64,000 nucleotides of DNA from Oceanobacillus kimchii X50 (GTDB lineage Bacteria > Bacillota > Bacilli > Bacillales > Amphibacillaceae). The DNA is taken from NCBI RefSeq assembly GCF_000340475.1, contig NZ_CM001792.1, forward strand, positions 1,262,659 through 1,326,658. Direction: 5' to 3'. The first letter of the stretch is position 1. Every line of letters starts with the position of its first letter. Shown here piece by piece: positions 1 through 8,705 of this stretch. The translations under genes and the position numbers were made by a program. The notes under the pieces were generated by a model. It did not search any database and was not told where the DNA came from. It was given only the letters and a program-made list of their open reading frames with translations.

Positions 1-237
1 ACGATGATCTTTTAAAACACAAATTCTTTCTAATTTGCCATAACCATCATCTGTATACCTTAAGCGACTTGCTGCAATAGCAGTATCATTCTCAAAGGCT
101 AAAAAATGAGTAGCAGTAGCATCATGCTCATCTAACTCTTCTTCAGCTGGTACTTCCTGTTCTTCTACAAATACAACCATTCGAATATGATATGCTTGTT
201 CCAATTCTTCTCTTGATTCTGCAATTTTAACTCTCAT
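1..237 (-). CDS. yjcF: GNAT family N-acetyltransferase, YjcF-like (partial)
   Basis: The N-terminal 79 codons are present; the gene runs off the left edge. I read it from the minus strand starting at ATG 237-235. It begins MRVKIAESREELEQAYHIR and contains VFVEEQEVP, the usual opening of YjcF-type GNAT proteins, which transfer an acetyl group from acetyl-CoA to an unknown substrate. The ribosome binding site GGAAAGG lies in the last codons of the upstream yjcG gene, 8 bases away, so the two are almost certainly co-transcribed. The acetyl-CoA motif A lies outside the window. The yjcF assignment rests mainly on the adjacent yjcG and yjcH. Confidence 0.8.
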   Translation of the reverse strand, partial: MRVKIAESREELEQAYHIRMVVFVEEQEVPAEEELDEHDATATHFLAFENDTAIAASRLRYTDDGYGKLERICVLKDHR

Positions 238-245
238 GCTGAAAA

Positions 246-758
246 TTAATCCTTTCCTAAAACGAATGTTTGGTACACTGTCCAAGATTCGTTGTCCAAT
301 TGATACAGTAGTTGAAAACGGTCAACGTAATCTTCCAAATTAAAACCTTCCATTTGTAATCTTCCTAAGATATCGGAAAACTCATCGTGCTCCAATTCTT
401 GAGCAATTGTGATATGCGGTACAAATGGATGCGTCTGATTATCATCAAATTTACCTTCATGTAATTTTGAATGCAAGTCATTAAGCTCTTGAATTGGTTC
501 TACTTTGAAATAAATGGTATTTGTTACTGGCTCAAATGTACTTACTTTATTAATTTGAATATGAAAAGGCTCTGTTTCTTTTGCAATCTTACGAAGTTCC
601 TCAACTGTTTCATTTAATGTTTCTTCGTCAGCTTCAAAAGATTCTTTTAATGTTAAGTGAGGTGGTATTAATGAATAACGTGGATCATATCGTTTTCTTA
701 AAGCGTTAGCTTGATCTTGGATTGATTTAGATGGAAATATTGCAATACCGTATTTCAT
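246..758 (-). CDS. yjcG: 2'-5' RNA ligase / 2H phosphoesterase family protein YjcG
   Basis: 170 residues. Two H-x-T/S-x type motifs of the 2H phosphoesterase superfamily are visible: HLTLKES near residue 34 and HITIAQE near residue 115, spaced as in this fold. The family hydrolyses or ligates 2',5' or cyclic phosphodiester bonds; the substrate of YjcG is not known. The start ATG follows AGGAGG at a good distance. It sits between yjcH and yjcF, as in Bacillus, and is probably part of one minus-strand transcript. A cytoplasmic enzyme is expected, as no signal peptide or membrane segment is seen. Confidence 0.88.
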   Translation of the reverse strand: MKYGIAIFPSKSIQDQANALRKRYDPRYSLIPPHLTLKESFEADEETLNETVEELRKIAKETEPFHIQINKVSTFEPVTNTIYFKVEPIQELNDLHSKLHEGKFDDNQTHPFVPHITIAQELEHDEFSDILGRLQMEGFNLEDYVDRFQLLYQLDNESWTVYQTFVLGKD

Positions 759-846
759 AATGTAACCTCCTATAGCAATTCGTTCTTTAATTAATAATCA
801 GAAATTGTTTTTTATAGTATAGCAAAAATATACGATAAATAGAAAC

Positions 847-1572
847 TTATTCAAATAAACTCGTTAATAATCGTTTCATGTCTTTTTGCCAATACTTCCA
901 GGTGTGTTCACCTTCATCTAGTTCATGGTAGAGGTAAGTAGCACCTTTTTCTTGCAAAATGTCATGAAGTCTGCGGTTTGGTGTTAAGAAATCAGCCCGG
1001 TTTCCATCTGTCATAGAAACATCTGTTTCAGCTGTACCAATAGTATGATATATATCGATAGTTGAAAGATTATCAATTTTATCAACTGCTTCCAGTACTG
1101 TATCATCTACATATGGAGACTGCATAGCGATTTTTCCAAACGTATTTGGGTACTGAATAGCAGTCATCAGTGCTAATGTGCCAGCTAGAGAGTCTCCAAT
1201 TAGACTACGTGATCTACCCATATGATAAGTAGGAATTATTGAATCTAATAAAGGTACTACTTCATGGACAAGAAACTTTATATAAGCTTTATTCTGTTCA
1301 CCAGAAGGATGATATTTTTTTCTTCGATCATATTTATCCTTGTAATGAATACCAACAAAAACTGTATTATTTATTTCTTTTGATTCATGTAATCGATCAC
1401 TTAAAGTCGCTACTCTACCCATTTGGAAATAATCATTCCCGTCTTGCATGATACAAATATCATATTTGTATAAGTCAGAAAATGATTCTGGCTGATAAAT
1501 TTGTATAGACATCGATTCATGTAGATAATCGCTATCCATTCTTTTTTCAATCATTTTCCCTTTTCTTCCCAC
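847..1572 (-). CDS. yjcH: Alpha/beta hydrolase, putative esterase YjcH
   Basis: An esterase D-type alpha/beta hydrolase. GDSLAG carries the probable nucleophile Ser and a late GEHTW supplies the probable catalytic His. The frame is open back to a TTG at 1632, but GTG at 1572-1570 is preceded by AGGTGG six bases away and gives 241 residues, close to the B. subtilis protein length as I recall it, so I prefer it. No signal peptide is seen, so it is likely cytoplasmic. The substrate is unknown. It is the first gene of the yjcH-yjcG-yjcF minus-strand group. Confidence 0.82.
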   Translation of the reverse strand: MGRKGKMIEKRMDSDYLHESMSIQIYQPESFSDLYKYDICIMQDGNDYFQMGRVATLSDRLHESKEINNTVFVGIHYKDKYDRRKKYHPSGEQNKAYIKFLVHEVVPLLDSIIPTYHMGRSRSLIGDSLAGTLALMTAIQYPNTFGKIAMQSPYVDDTVLEAVDKIDNLSTIDIYHTIGTAETDVSMTDGNRADFLTPNRRLHDILQEKGATYLYHELDEGEHTWKYWQKDMKRLLTSLFE

Positions 1573-1662
1573 AATTTCCACCTCTGCCTCAAGATTTTGT
1601 TTAGTATATCGATAGTCTATCACCGATGACAAATACTGTCACTTAGAATAAGGTAGAAGGTA

Positions 1663-3468
1663 TTAGCTATGTAGCTCATAGTAATACCCCTTTTGTTTCA
1701 TTAGACTATTGTGATTTCCTTTTTCAATGATTTTCCCATTCTTCATCATCATGATTATATCTGCTTCGCGGATGGTATTTAAACGATGCGCCACAACAAA
1801 ACTTGTTCTACCTTCCATAAGTCTTTTTAGAGCTTCTTGAATTTTAATCTCTGTGATTGTATCAATATTACTGGTTGCCTCATCCAAGATCAGAATCTTT
1901 GGCTCCGCCAGTAATGCTCTAGCTATAGTAAGTAATTGTTTCTGCCCTTGGCTTATGCCACTTCCATCCTGATCAAGAATCGTATCAAATCCTTTTGGTA
2001 AATGAGAAATAAATTCGTAAGCATTGGCGTTTTTTGCTGCTTTTTCAACTTCGTGGTCACTAGCAGTTAACTTTCCATATCGAATATTTTCTCTAATGGT
2101 TCCATGGAATAAGAATGCATCCTGTAATACAAAAGCCATATGACTTCGAAGGCTGGAACGCTTAATTTTCTTAATGTCCAAACCATCTAAAGTAATCAAT
2201 CCACTATCATAATTATAGAAGCGGGAGATAAGGTTTATAATTGTTGTCTTTCCTGCGCCAGTGTGTCCCACTAGAGCGATTGTTTCTCCTGGACTAGCTT
2301 CAAATGAAATGTTGTCTAATGTTTTAGTGTTTTCGTATCCGAATGAAACATTGCTAAACACGACATGACCATTGGTGTCATTTATAGTAATGGCATCTTT
2401 TTCATCTAATTCTTCTTGTGTTTCATCCATAACGTTAAATACACGCTCTGCACCAGCAATGGCTGATAACAACATATTAAATTGATTTGATAATTCATTA
2501 AGCGGACGAGTAAATTGTCTAGCATATTCTGTGAATATTACGATAGTACCAACGGTTACTAAGGAAGTATCTGAAACAATTACCAATATACCGCCTACTA
2601 AAGCAATTAAACCAAAGCTTAAGAAGTTTAACATATTCATTACTTTTGGAATAAAACCAGAAATAGTTAGAGCCCAGAAACCAGTATTTTTTAAAGCGTT
2701 ATTTCTTTTTTCGAATTGATTAGTAACGTAATTTTCTTGAGAATAGGTCTTCACCACGTGTTGTCCTGAAACAATTTCTTCTACATAACCATTTACTTCA
2801 CCAAGGTGCCTTTGTTGCAACTTATACAATGGACCTGTTCTCCTAGTTATCCAGCGCATCGCAAAATACATTACCGGAATGATTGACATTGCTACTACTG
2901 TAAGAATAGCGCTCAAATATAGCATGACAACCAATGTACCTATGAGAGTTAGTACGCTTGAAAAAATCTGAATAACGGATTGGTTTAAGGTATTGTTAAT
3001 GTTATCTATATCATTTGTTAAGCGACTCATCAATTCTCCGTGTTGGCGTTTATCAAAATAGGAAATTGGTAAGCGGTGAAATTGTTCAAACAAATTTTTT
3101 CGTAATGTATGAACTGTATTTTGAGCAATTCCAACCATCCAAAAATTTTGTAGAAACAAGGATACAGAATGAATGATATAAACGGCAATTAGAGCAAGTA
3201 ATAAATACCCGAGTCCGTTAGCTTCTTGTGTAATAATGAAGTTATCAATTGCTCTTCCTACTAAGAAAGGGCCAAGTAACGCAAATATTGAGCTAATTAG
3301 GACCATTAGTATAACGAGCGTAAGCATGCCTTTTTCTATTGCTATATATTGCCAAATTCGTTTAAGCGTCGCGCCCATATTTTTGGCTTTTTTTTGTTGA
3401 TCTGCATTTACACTCGATATATCAATTCTTTTATACTGAAAAGGTGCCTTTAAGGAACTATTTCGCAT
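1663..3468 (-). CDS. yfiC: ABC exporter half-transporter, catalytically canonical Walker B subunit (YfiC-like)
   Basis: A fused six-helix membrane domain and ATPase of 601 residues. From the chosen start, Walker A (GHTGAGKTT) is near residue 401, a modified signature (ISQGQ) near 505, Walker B with the catalytic Glu (ILILDE) near 525-530 and the switch His (VVAHR) near 551. The frame extends 27 codons further upstream, but ATG 3468 has a perfect AGGAGG six bases before it. The gene overlaps the upstream subunit gene by 11 bases, so translation is coupled. Heterodimeric exporters of this kind usually export drugs or lipids; the substrate cannot be read here. Confidence 0.85.
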   Translation of the reverse strand: MRNSSLKAPFQYKRIDISSVNADQQKKAKNMGATLKRIWQYIAIEKGMLTLVILMVLISSIFALLGPFLVGRAIDNFIITQEANGLGYLLLALIAVYIIHSVSLFLQNFWMVGIAQNTVHTLRKNLFEQFHRLPISYFDKRQHGELMSRLTNDIDNINNTLNQSVIQIFSSVLTLIGTLVVMLYLSAILTVVAMSIIPVMYFAMRWITRRTGPLYKLQQRHLGEVNGYVEEIVSGQHVVKTYSQENYVTNQFEKRNNALKNTGFWALTISGFIPKVMNMLNFLSFGLIALVGGILVIVSDTSLVTVGTIVIFTEYARQFTRPLNELSNQFNMLLSAIAGAERVFNVMDETQEELDEKDAITINDTNGHVVFSNVSFGYENTKTLDNISFEASPGETIALVGHTGAGKTTIINLISRFYNYDSGLITLDGLDIKKIKRSSLRSHMAFVLQDAFLFHGTIRENIRYGKLTASDHEVEKAAKNANAYEFISHLPKGFDTILDQDGSGISQGQKQLLTIARALLAEPKILILDEATSNIDTITEIKIQEALKRLMEGRTSFVVAHRLNTIREADIIMMMKNGKIIEKGNHNSLMKQKGYYYELHS

Positions 3469-5188
3469 GATGAGCCTCCTTTTCAAATTGTGATTCAGCA
3501 ATGGATTGGTATAGCTCTGATTTATGAAGCAACTGTGCATGAGTACCAATATCTAATACTGAACCGTAATCGAGTAATAAGATTCGATCAGACTTTTTTG
3601 CCGTCGATACTTTTTGGGTTATGATAAACACAGTACAATGATAACTCTCCAATGCTTGTAAAAATCGAGCTTCGGTTGCTAAGTCCAGAGCACTTGTACT
3701 GTCATCTAACATTAGAATTTTAGGTTTGCGAATTAAAGCTCGTGCGATCGAGATACGTTGTTTCTGACCACCCGAAAGATTTACCCCTTTTTGACCGACA
3801 CGTGTTTCATATTTTCCTTCTAATTGCATAATGGTGTCATGAATTTGAGCGTCTTTAGCAGCTTGAATTACATCATCCATCGTTGCTTCCCGTTTTCCCC
3901 AAGCGATGTTATCAAATATTGTTCCTGTAAATAATAATGGGCTCTGAGGCACATAACCAATGCTGTCACGTAAATTTGCAAAAGAATAATCATCTAATGG
4001 TAGATCATCAACATAAATGGTTCCTTTTGTCGGGTCATATAACCTCGGCATTAATTGAAATAATGACGTTTTTCCAGAACCAGTTGCTCCGATAATAGCC
4101 ATACTTTCTCCAGGATTAACGTTGAAAGAAATATCTTTTAACGAGGGTTGTTTTGCATTAGGATATGTAAATGAAACATGGTCATATGTTACTTTTCCGT
4201 ATTTGACCACTTCTTTATCATCTGATGAAGCTTGTTGTTCTTGTTCATTACGCAATGTTAACACTTCTTCGATACGATTTGCAGATGCTTTCGTTCGTGA
4301 AATCGCCATTATAATGAAAGAGAACATAGAAATTGCCATTGATACTCTTAGTGCATAATTTACCATCGTCACTACTTCACCGACATTAGCTTGACCCGCA
4401 ATAGTTTGTGCATTCCCAAACCATATAATGAAAATTAAGCTCACATTCATTACAAGTAGAAGTATAGGACCTGTGGATTCAATAATACGAAATGTTTTCT
4501 TGGTTGCATCAGCTAGCTCAGTATTCGCAATTCCAAATCTATCCTCTTCAAAGCCTCTGCGTGAAAATGCTTTAATTAATCGCATTCCAGCAAGGTTTTC
4601 CTGCATGACTCTATTTACGTTATCTACATTCCCTTGGACTTTCGTAAATAACTTACTCGTAATCTTCAAAACAAATAATAAGAAGATAACAAGCAGGGGA
4701 ACGGTTACTAAGAATATCGCTGCTAATTGTGCATTTACAATAAAAGCCATGATAACTCCACCAATTACAGTAAGTGGAGCTTTCGCCATAATACGTAATG
4801 CCATAAAAATCGTATTTTGAATTTGGCGGATGTCATTAGTGAATCTGGTTACTAAGGCAGATGTCGGATATTGATTTAAATTGGCGAAAGAGAAATCTTG
4901 AATCTTTTCAAACAGTTTTTGACGAATATCATATCCATATGCAAAACTGACATGGGAGGAAATAAAGGAATTAATGATTCCAGAAACAAGTGAAAGTAAA
5001 GCCAATCCAATCATGATACCGCCCCAAAAACCAATATTGCCTAAATCTTGGTTCTCAATGCCTTGGTTAATCATGAACCCTAAAAATAAAGGAAGCAGCA
5101 ATTCTACAGCTAACTCAACCAACATTAGTAGAAATGCTACAATAGAAGGAACTTTATAAGGTTTTATAAATGAAAAAACATTTCTCAA
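3458..5188 (-). CDS. yfiB: ABC exporter half-transporter, degenerate-site subunit (YfiB-like)
   Basis: 576 residues with six predicted N-terminal membrane helices and an ATPase domain. Walker A IGATGSGKTS is near residue 366 and the signature LSGGQ near 471. The Walker B stretch reads KILMLDDSTS, with Asp where the catalytic Glu normally sits (about 496). The switch region reads FIITQKVST, with Gln where His is expected (about 525). That combination marks the degenerate-site partner of a heterodimeric exporter such as BmrC/BmrD or LmrC/LmrD. Its partner overlaps its 3' end. It is first in the operon; the 560 bases upstream hold no gene before the tRNA. Confidence 0.87.
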   Translation of the reverse strand: MRNVFSFIKPYKVPSIVAFLLMLVELAVELLLPLFLGFMINQGIENQDLGNIGFWGGIMIGLALLSLVSGIINSFISSHVSFAYGYDIRQKLFEKIQDFSFANLNQYPTSALVTRFTNDIRQIQNTIFMALRIMAKAPLTVIGGVIMAFIVNAQLAAIFLVTVPLLVIFLLFVLKITSKLFTKVQGNVDNVNRVMQENLAGMRLIKAFSRRGFEEDRFGIANTELADATKKTFRIIESTGPILLLVMNVSLIFIIWFGNAQTIAGQANVGEVVTMVNYALRVSMAISMFSFIIMAISRTKASANRIEEVLTLRNEQEQQASSDDKEVVKYGKVTYDHVSFTYPNAKQPSLKDISFNVNPGESMAIIGATGSGKTSLFQLMPRLYDPTKGTIYVDDLPLDDYSFANLRDSIGYVPQSPLLFTGTIFDNIAWGKREATMDDVIQAAKDAQIHDTIMQLEGKYETRVGQKGVNLSGGQKQRISIARALIRKPKILMLDDSTSALDLATEARFLQALESYHCTVFIITQKVSTAKKSDRILLLDYGSVLDIGTHAQLLHKSELYQSIAESQFEKEAHHAK

Positions 5189-5703
5189 TAATTATCCACC
5201 TTCAATTTCAGATAAAAAACAATTTTTTACTATTATAAGACGATAAAGCTTTATTATCCAGTAATTTATTTCGGTATGCGAAATTTTTATAAATGATCTT
5301 GGATATTTTTAATATGATGATATAAGTTGAAATTAGAACAAAAAATAGAGTGCTTGCGAATAGATGAACACGTTCAAATATTTTATAAGCACTTTCTGTA
5401 TTTACCCAGAAAAAGACTTTTTCAATCCATTATATATTTTGATTCAAATTAGTGATAGGACTTGAGGTTACTGACAGTACTTGATTCGAAAAAATTCATC
5501 GGGACTTCGTCCTATGATAATGAAGATGAAATGTATTAAAAATTCTACTTTTTAGAAACACTTGATGAAAGTTGTATAAAAAAATAAAAGTTAGTATTTG
5601 TATATGGGAGAATTAAAGAATGTTAGTTATGAATAACACGAGAAATGTATTTGTACAGTAGTCAAAGGTGAAAGTGAACGAATAGGTGTGGAGAAACAAA
5701 TGC
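5189..5703. other. AT-rich intergenic region with no gene
   Basis: This separates the ABC exporter operon from the tRNA gene. I see only short ORFs without a convincing ribosome binding site, and no clear hairpin terminator. It probably carries the exporter promoter on the minus strand, but I cannot point to a good -35/-10 pair. Confidence 0.5.
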
Positions 5704-5732
5704 TTGTCATAGGTAGATAGAGCGGGTATAAT
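5704..5732 (+). promoter_or_regulatory. Sigma-A promoter of the tRNA-Val gene
   Basis: TTGTCA at 5704-5709 and a perfect TATAAT at 5727-5732 are separated by 17 bases and end 22 bases before the mature tRNA. This fits a housekeeping promoter for a stable RNA. Confidence 0.8.
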
Positions 5733-5754
5733 ATTTTGTAGTTACATATTTTAT

Positions 5755-5827
5755 GATTCCGTAGCTCAGCTGGGAGAGCGCCACCTTGACAGGGTGGAGG
5801 TCGTTGGTTCGAGCCCAATCGGAATCA
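5755..5827 (+). tRNA. tRNA-Val (anticodon GAC)
   Basis: A full cloverleaf can be drawn. The acceptor GATTCCG pairs with CGGAATC, the D arm is GCTCAGCTGGGAGAGC, the anticodon stem CCACC/GGTGG closes the loop TTGACAG (anticodon GAC, reading GUC and GUU), and the T arm contains GGTTCGAGCCC. The discriminator base is A and CCA is not encoded. The last 20 bases plus nine downstream form one of the two direct repeats bounding the island. Confidence 0.95.
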
Positions 5828-5836
5828 TCCTTAATA
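5808..5836 (+). repeat. attL-like direct repeat at the tRNA-Val 3' end
   Basis: These 29 bases, from the T loop to nine bases past the tRNA, recur at 17216-17244 with two mismatches. A repeat of a tRNA 3' end next to an integrase relic is the classical footprint of a tyrosine-recombinase element. Confidence 0.75.
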
Positions 5837-5848
5837 ACTATTGATATA

Positions 5849-5890
5849 AAAGGCTTTCTCTTCTTTATGAAGGAAAGCCTTTCTTCTTTG
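5849..5890 (+). terminator. Hairpin terminator downstream of tRNA-Val
   Basis: AAAGGCTTTC (5849-5858) pairs with GAAAGCCTTT (5873-5882), followed by TCTTCTTTG. It can end the tRNA transcript. Confidence 0.7.
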
Positions 5891-5939
5891 TATATCCAAA
5901 ATGCCGACATTTTGCCGACCAATTCCTATATTTTATTGG

Positions 5940-6036
5940 TTTTTGCTGTTTCCTAAAAGTGCATTATCTAGTTTCTGTTGCAATTTTATCTGCTTCTTCG
6001 ATAGCATGACCATAAAAATTCATAGTTGTTGAAATA
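5940..6036 (-). pseudogene. int: Tyrosine recombinase (phage integrase) C-terminal relic
   Basis: Read on the minus strand, the DNA encodes SDISTTMNFYGHAIEEADK and, after a one-base frameshift, a tail reading KLDNALLGN. This is the end of a Gram-positive phage integrase: STTMNxY carries the catalytic tyrosine, followed by the usual acidic helix. The rest of the gene is gone, and the YrhK-like gene now abuts the break. Its place beside the tRNA 3' end is where an island integrase is expected. It cannot be functional. Confidence 0.65.
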
Positions 6037-6315
6037 TCACTTCCTTCTGTAAATCCAAGTTTTTCTTAGTATTTTCAGTAAAGGTCGAATGGTTAGAGAT
6101 AGACTTCCTAATAAGTATGCAACATTTCCATAGAAGTCTGTAATAGCGAAAAAGTTTAATATGCTACCTGTAACGAAAAATATTCCTACTAATACATCTC
6201 CTATTAATTGTAAGAAATTATATTTTTCTTGAAAGTAAACTTCTAGTGATTGGCTATATATGCTAAAGTCTTGTTTATTTCCTTCTTTATAATTTTTTAT
6301 TCTTGGTATTTGCAT
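6037..6315 (-). CDS. YrhK-like small membrane protein
   Basis: 92 residues. Two hydrophobic helices follow a polar N-terminus: QLIGDVLVGIFFVTGSIL and a second segment before LTIRPLLKILRK. The pattern of two helices with a conserved RPLL-type end resembles YrhK family proteins (about 95 residues, function unknown). Its stop codon lies directly against the integrase relic, so its 3' end may have been trimmed by rearrangement. Confidence 0.55.
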   Translation of the reverse strand: MQIPRIKNYKEGNKQDFSIYSQSLEVYFQEKYNFLQLIGDVLVGIFFVTGSILNFFAITDFYGNVAYLLGSLSLTIRPLLKILRKTWIYRRK

Positions 6316-6552
6316 ATATGTAATCTTCTCCCAATTTTTGCTATATTAATTCCCTTAAAATTCAAATTTTTACTCTACCTCAAGAAGGAATCATTCTATA
6401 GTCATGAACAATTAAGTATGAATAATTAAAGATATTATGACGTACGAACTAATTTTAATTTTTTTAGTTTATTTGAAGAAAATAGTGGAATACATTTTAC
6501 ATAGAAAAGTTAGTTTCATAGCTTTTCTAAATAATTTAGGAGGTGGAGAGAC

Positions 6553-6738
6553 ATGGCTAACAATCAAACTTACAAAACAGGAGAAAAAGCACCGGAGAGC
6601 GGAACATTTAAAGTTAAAAGTTTAGTGAACGGCGGATCAACTAATCAAGATAATACTGAAATTAGAGTTGAAGAAGGCGAGCAATTTCCTCCTTCTCCAT
6701 CTAGTAATGAAGCTGCCAATTGGGTAAAAGTATCATAA
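6553..6738 (+). CDS. YjzC-like small protein
   Basis: 61 residues with the arrangement typical of YjzC-type proteins: TGEKAPESGTF near the N-terminus, a Gly-rich middle, EGEQFPPSPSS and a C-terminal Trp. The ATG follows GGAGGTGGAGAGAC, a very strong binding site. The family is soluble, short and uncharacterised. A terminator follows immediately, so it is a single-gene unit. Confidence 0.7.
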   Translation: MANNQTYKTGEKAPESGTFKVKSLVNGGSTNQDNTEIRVEEGEQFPPSPSSNEAANWVKVS

Positions 6739-6744
6739 AAAAGA

Positions 6745-6775
6745 AAAAGCCCTCCTATGGGGGGCTTAATTTCAA
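6745..6775 (+). terminator. Terminator between convergent small genes
   Basis: AAGCCCTCC TAT GGGGGGCTT forms a strong stem just after the YjzC-like gene and before the end of the convergent 82-residue gene; it may serve both. Confidence 0.7.
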
Positions 6776-7020
6776 ACTTTAAGTCTACGTAGTATTGCAC
6801 CAATCCCAAACAAAACTAATACCCTAAAACCACGATTAGCTACTTCACTTAAAAAACTATTCCATTGGAGTATTTGATTTACGTTTAGATGAGGATTAGC
6901 ATTCATAGAAGCAATATACCTATATGTGATATCACCAGTCGAATAAATTAGATATATAAAAGCAAAAATTGTAAAAATGTTCGCTATATTTATTAATCGC
7001 TTGTTTTTACTATTATCCAT
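6772..7020 (-). CDS. Small membrane protein of unknown function
   Basis: 82 residues. Two hydrophobic segments (IANIFTIFAFIYLIY and RGFRVLVLFGIGAIL) flank a polar loop, and the protein ends in a basic tail RRLKV. The ATG has GAGGAAAA upstream. I do not recognise a family. It lies in the tRNA-Val island and converges on the YjzC-like gene. Confidence 0.5.
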   Translation of the reverse strand: MDNSKNKRLINIANIFTIFAFIYLIYSTGDITYRYIASMNANPHLNVNQILQWNSFLSEVANRGFRVLVLFGIGAILRRLKV

Positions 7021-7213
7021 TATTTTTTCCTCTACATTTTCCCAAACTCATTTCATTTTAGCTCATTTTCTCTTATCACACAAATCCAAAGGGGAGCCTA
7101 CCCTATTAACTGAGTAGGTTATTCACCATAAGATCCCATAAGGTCTGTATTTTCTTCTAAGTTCTTCTTGGTTAATATTATTAAATGAATAGTATCATAT
7201 ACCTACGGCGTCT

Positions 7214-7247
7214 ATTTCTAATAAATCTATTTCATCCCACTCTTTTT
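7214..7247 (+). repeat. Direct repeat, copy 1 (left of the GNAT gene)
   Basis: ATTTCTAATAA, then a short variable part, then TTTCATCCCACTCTTTTT. The same arrangement recurs at 7924-7957, so the acetyltransferase gene is bracketed by the pair. Confidence 0.6.
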
Positions 7248-7303
7248 TGTGTTAACTTTTATGAAATGTAGTTGTATAATTACTGATAAGAGGAGTATAC
7301 ATA

Positions 7304-7867
7304 ATGGCATTAAGATTAGAAAAAATAACAAAAGATTTCAATGATATCAATAAACTTAAGAGATTATTTATAAAAGCATTTCCGAAGAATGAGAGGTTGC
7401 CACTTTGGTTTCTTTTAATGAAAGCTGACAAAGATTTTGTTGATTTTATAGGTTTTTATGATGAAGATGACTTTATTGGGTTTACTTATTTAATAACTAA
7501 TAAGGATTTGACATTTGTTTTGTATTTGGCAATTGATAGTAGTCAAAGATCAAAAGGGTATGGGGGAGCAGTACTTTCGAAGATTAAAGAACTGTATCCA
7601 AATAATCGTCTAATTCTCAATATAGAGGCTATCATTTCTAATTCTCAAAACTATGAACAAAGAGTAAAAAGAAAGAACTTTTATATAAAAAATGGGTACG
7701 TCAATTCTGGAATCATGTTAAAAGAAAACAAAGATTATTTTGAAATTATGATTAATCAAAATGAATTAATCGAGAAAGAGTACTCTGAATTAATTCAAAG
7801 ATATTCGGGTATATTCTTTATGTTTGTTAAGCCTAAGTTTATACCATATATAAATGATGAAAATTAA
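7304..7867 (+). CDS. GNAT family N-acetyltransferase
   Basis: 187 residues. LYLAIDSSQRSKGYGGAVL near residue 85 is the acetyl-CoA-binding motif A (Q/RxxGxG/A form), and FYIKNGYVNSG is the conserved late strand. The substrate is unknown. The ATG follows AGAGGAG. The gene stands alone in the island, bracketed by the 34-base direct repeats, which suggests that it arrived as a unit. Confidence 0.8.
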   Translation: MALRLEKITKDFNDINKLKRLFIKAFPKNERLPLWFLLMKADKDFVDFIGFYDEDDFIGFTYLITNKDLTFVLYLAIDSSQRSKGYGGAVLSKIKELYPNNRLILNIEAIISNSQNYEQRVKRKNFYIKNGYVNSGIMLKENKDYFEIMINQNELIEKEYSELIQRYSGIFFMFVKPKFIPYINDEN

Positions 7868-8219
7868 TATCCAAACTTTTTTGAAGCTCAACATATTATC
7901 AGAATAGTATTACAATATAATTAATTTCTAATAACCTTTTTCATCCCACTCTTTTTAGTAGGTCTTTTCTGTAACGAAATAATTAAATATGACATATCAA
8001 TAAAGTATAGGTTTACCCTACCTTAAAAAGTTCTTTAATATGTCACAATAGAATAACTATTGCATATATTGTGTTGTATGGCATAAACCTTTTTTATTAT
8101 TAAATTCAAAGTTTACTTTGCCCTGGCATATAAAGCTAGGGCTACATATGTTGTATATATTGCTAATTGTTGATGATACTATATACAAAAGAAGAAATAA
8201 CTTCCAAGTTAGTCCTTTT
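7868..8219. other. Gene-free stretch with repeat and inverted repeat
   Basis: It holds the second copy of the 34-base repeat (7924-7957) and an inverted repeat TTGTATATA (8151-8159) / TATATACAA (8180-8188) that could be an operator. No ORF with a believable start is present. It looks like decayed element DNA. Confidence 0.5.
7924..7957 (+). repeat. Direct repeat, copy 2 (right of the GNAT gene)
   Basis: Second copy of the repeat described at 7214-7247. Both outer blocks match exactly; the middle few bases differ. Confidence 0.6.
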
Positions 8220-8251
8220 ACTCCGCATATAAAACTTGTGGAGTTTTTTTA
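8220..8251 (+). terminator. Orphan terminator
   Basis: ACTCCGCA pairs with TGTGGAGT, followed by seven T residues. No intact gene lies upstream on this strand before the GNAT gene; it probably belonged to a lost gene. Confidence 0.6.
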
Positions 8252-8332
8252 TAACTAAAAATAAAAAATGATTAAGTATAATTTAGGTAATTTATAAAAC
8301 AATAGAAAAGAATTATTTTAACCTTTAAAAAT

Positions 8333-8497
8333 TTGCCTCAAACTATTTCTAATGCACTAAATAACCCTATGGCCCAACAAATGACTCAGCCTTTACAAAG
8401 CATGACTAACAATCAGAGCGGTCAACAATTGGCAGGTGCAGCTAAAAGTGGGACAAACAGTATGCAACAGCAACAAATGAATAATAACGCTCAATAA
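8333..8497 (+). CDS. Gln/Asn-rich short ORF, possible gene remnant
   Basis: An open frame from TTG 8333 encodes 54 residues rich in Gln, Asn, Ser and Met (PMAQQMTQPLQSM, SMQQQQMNNNAQ). There is no ribosome binding site before the TTG, and the frame is closed 10 codons further upstream. It reads like the C-terminal end of a larger, lost protein. No family is recognised. Confidence 0.3.
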   Translation: MPQTISNALNNPMAQQMTQPLQSMTNNQSGQQLAGAAKSGTNSMQQQQMNNNAQ

Positions 8498-8527
8498 CAT
8501 TTTAATGATTTTTTTAACTATAATTTT

Positions 8528-8677
8528 TTAGCAAATACTTTCAAATGGTGTTCTTCTGATTTCTAGCTTCAGTTTTTCCATTTCTAACTTTTTTTGGGCT
8601 GTCAACCAAAAATTGTATGTAGTTAGGATTGAAATTACTGAGGCTATTATTTTAGCTAAGCATTCCAATTTTTTCAT
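8528..8677 (-). CDS. 49-residue single-span membrane peptide next to a LexA box
   Basis: Too short for routine calling. ATG 8677 follows AAGGTG with a 4-base spacer. The product starts MKKLECLAK, has one hydrophobic helix (IIASVISILTTYNFWL), then a charged amphipathic tail (QKKLEMEKLKLEI). A LexA-like box at 8706-8719 lies 29 bases upstream. Single-span peptides under LexA control include cell-division inhibitors and type I toxins such as TisB; whether this is one is unknown. Confidence 0.5.
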   Translation of the reverse strand: MKKLECLAKIIASVISILTTYNFWLTAQKKLEMEKLKLEIRRTPFESIC

Positions 8678-8705
8678 GTACACCTTTTTATTTTTTGGTA
8701 TAATT

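Noticed and set aside
5627-5922. Minus-strand ORFs across the tRNA gene
   Set aside because: They are antisense to the tRNA-Val; their protein sequence is the usual false translation of tRNA genes.
8151-8188. Operator of an unseen regulator
   Set aside because: The 9-base arms are AT-only and 20 bases apart, which is easily due to chance in this sequence.
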